Source: UBA1450 sp964452355
GTDB lineage: Bacteria > Patescibacteriota > Microgenomatia > UBA1406 > GWC2-37-13
Length of the DNA: 64,000 bases
Reading direction: 5' to 3'
Assembly: GCA_964452355.1 (NCBI GenBank)
Contig: CAYVKV010000004.1
Location: 1-64,000 of the forward strand
Positions 62,856-64,000 of the stretch are shown in pieces. The stretch's first letter is position 1; every line of letters begins with the position of its first letter. The notes under the pieces are model-generated. The model made no database searches. It saw only the letters and a list, made by a program, of their open reading frames with translations, and was not told where the DNA came from. The translations under genes were made by a program, and so were the position numbers.

Positions 62856-64000
62856 ATGAATAGATCACCAATTGTCACAATTTTAGGTCATGTTGACCAC
62901 GGAAAAACGACACTCCTTGACACCATTAGAAAAAGTAGACTGGTATCAAAAGAGCATGGAGGGATAACTCAGCGCATTGGTGGATATGAAATAAAAACAG
63001 GTATAAAAGGGTATGATATTGAAAAAATAACCTTCATTGATACCCCTGGGCATGAAGCTTTTTCAAAACTTCGTTCACGAGGAGCAAATGTTGCAGATAT
63101 CGCGATCCTCATCATTGATGCGTCAGATTCTGTAAAACCACAGACTATTGAGTCGATTGCACATATAAAAAGTGCAAAAATCCCCTTCATTGTCGCAATG
63201 AATAAGATGGATCTTCCCGGTGCAAAACCTGAGAAAGTCAAAAAAGATCTTCTCAAATATGAAGTGGTCACCGAGTCAATGGGTGGAGATGTTGTTGCGT
63301 TACCTATTGCAGCTACAAAAGGAGAAGGCATCCGAGAACTTTTGGAAGCAATATTACTCATAGCGTCAGATATAGACCTTTCGTATGATCCAAACGGTCC
63401 ATCAGAAGCATATATCATTGAGACAAAGAAAGATCAAAGGGGTATGGTGGTGAGTTTAATAATAAAAAATGGAACCATTCGAATTGGAGATGAAATATAT
63501 TCAAATCAAGAAAAAATCAAGGTGAGGGCACTTATAAATGATATAGGTAAAAGCATTCAAGAGGTTGTTCCCTCAACGCCATTTGAAATTCTTGGATTTT
63601 CTAAACTTCCTGAGGTAGGGACGCTTATTACATCGAAGCATCAGGATGTTTCGGATTCTCAAAAAGAAGATCTAGCTAAACCTCCTCAAATGGATGTAAC
63701 ATCAATGCTTCAACGTGAGGGAGAAGAAAAGCAAAAAAAATTAACTGTAATCATAAAAGCAGACGCGCAAGGCACGCTTGAAGCAATACTTGCGGCATTA
63801 TCAGATAATAATAATATTGAAATTGTACTCAGTAGCATTGGAAGTGTACACCGCTCAGATATATTTCTTGCTAAAACGACCAAGTCTATAATAATAGGAT
63901 TTTCAGTTGCGGTTGATAATGAAGTTAAGCAACTCGCATCTCAAGAAAAAGTTATTATTAAAACCTACAATATTATATACGAATTATTGGATGAGCTTGA
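62856..64000 (+). CDS. infB: translation initiation factor IF-2 (partial, runs off the window)
   Basis: Begins MNRSPIVTILGHVDHGKTT at 62856 and stays open to the window end (381 codons). G1 GHVDHGKT, G3 DTPGHEAF, G4 NKMD. It starts directly at the G domain with no N-terminal IF2_N region. 60 nt after nusA. Confidence 0.93.
   Translation, partial: MNRSPIVTILGHVDHGKTTLLDTIRKSRLVSKEHGGITQRIGGYEIKTGIKGYDIEKITFIDTPGHEAFSKLRSRGANVADIAILIIDASDSVKPQTIESIAHIKSAKIPFIVAMNKMDLPGAKPEKVKKDLLKYEVVTESMGGDVVALPIAATKGEGIRELLEAILLIASDIDLSYDPNGPSEAYIIETKKDQRGMVVSLIIKNGTIRIGDEIYSNQEKIKVRALINDIGKSIQEVVPSTPFEILGFSKLPEVGTLITSKHQDVSDSQKEDLAKPPQMDVTSMLQREGEEKQKKLTVIIKADAQGTLEAILAALSDNNNIEIVLSSIGSVHRSDIFLAKTTKSIIIGFSVAVDNEVKQLASQEKVIIKTYNIIYELLDEL

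Noticed and set aside
1..64000. CRISPR arrays, transposases, integrases or prophage genes
   Set aside because: I saw no regularly spaced direct repeats and no mobile-element proteins. Repeats near tRNA-Tyr are reported only as possible remnants.
1..64000. UGA recoding to Gly as in some CPR groups
   Set aside because: TGA serves as a normal stop at several overlapping ATGA junctions (e.g. 1679, 8499), and long frames are intact under the standard code.

Overview
The window is about 37-40% GC by eye and gene-dense. It reads like a small-genome, Gram-positive-type (monoderm) bacterium of the Candidate Phyla Radiation, most likely Microgenomates. This placement is inference. It rests on mevalonate-pathway-like genes, sortase and SipW/TasA-type surface genes, DUF4012 and DUF3048 proteins, a protease-less Lon, an aspartyl-tRNA synthetase without the GAD insertion, an IF-2 that starts at its G domain, tRNA genes without encoded CCA, and many promoters whose -10 box lies only 6-7 nt before the start codon (leaderless mRNAs).

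Layout. 1-4.4 kb (minus): NUDIX hydrolase, small membrane protein, a mevalonate cluster (GHMP kinase, Idi-like NUDIX protein, MvaD-like protein) and an MFS transporter. 4.46-4.77 kb: tRNA-Cys and tRNA-Ser. 4.8-15.2 kb (minus): a copper-handling island with a two-component system, cupredoxin, His-rich P-type ATPase carrying a CPD motif, two tiny membrane peptides, an HMA/DsbD-like/double-cupredoxin fusion, a CopZ-like chaperone, and a 1204-aa CopA-like ATPase with an extra helix and a duplicated C-terminal domain resembling the periplasmic core of MacB/FtsX permeases. 15.5-21.5 kb: ABC-F ATPase, RRM protein, hydrolase, Lon-like AAA ATPase, groES-groEL. 21.5-24.1 kb (minus): TasA/SipW surface-fibre operon. 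24.6-25.7 kb: two RRM proteins, a zinc ribbon and a tiny basic peptide. 25.8-34.4 kb: glycosyltransferase, NUDIX, many small envelope/stress membrane proteins, a Crp-like regulator, a sortase with its LPNAG-tailed ice-binding-like substrate, and a LytR_C protein. 35.3-38.2 kb (minus): a ferrous-iron uptake (feo) cassette next to tRNA-Tyr, with feoB interrupted by an in-frame TAG. 38.3-54.7 kb: cell-wall, translation, RNA and export genes (DacA-like, AspRS, bL25, DUF4012, ThpR, DUF3048, SecD/SecF, CCA enzyme, endonuclease IV, class A beta-lactamase-like protein). 54.7-59 kb: hrcA-grpE-dnaK-dnaJ behind a degenerate CIRCE operator. 59-64 kb: efp, RodZ-like, radA, nusA and a partial infB running off the edge.

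How the genes work together. The copper island looks like one regulon. Both structural operons carry the same pair of 11-bp-spaced CTTCAT boxes, each pair exactly 11 bp upstream of a -10 element. This fits control by the OmpR-type regulator encoded beside them. HMA domains and CopZ would hand Cu(I) to two P-type ATPases, and cupredoxin, Met-rich and Cys-rich domains outside the membrane would receive it. This functional model is inferred from domains and was not tested.
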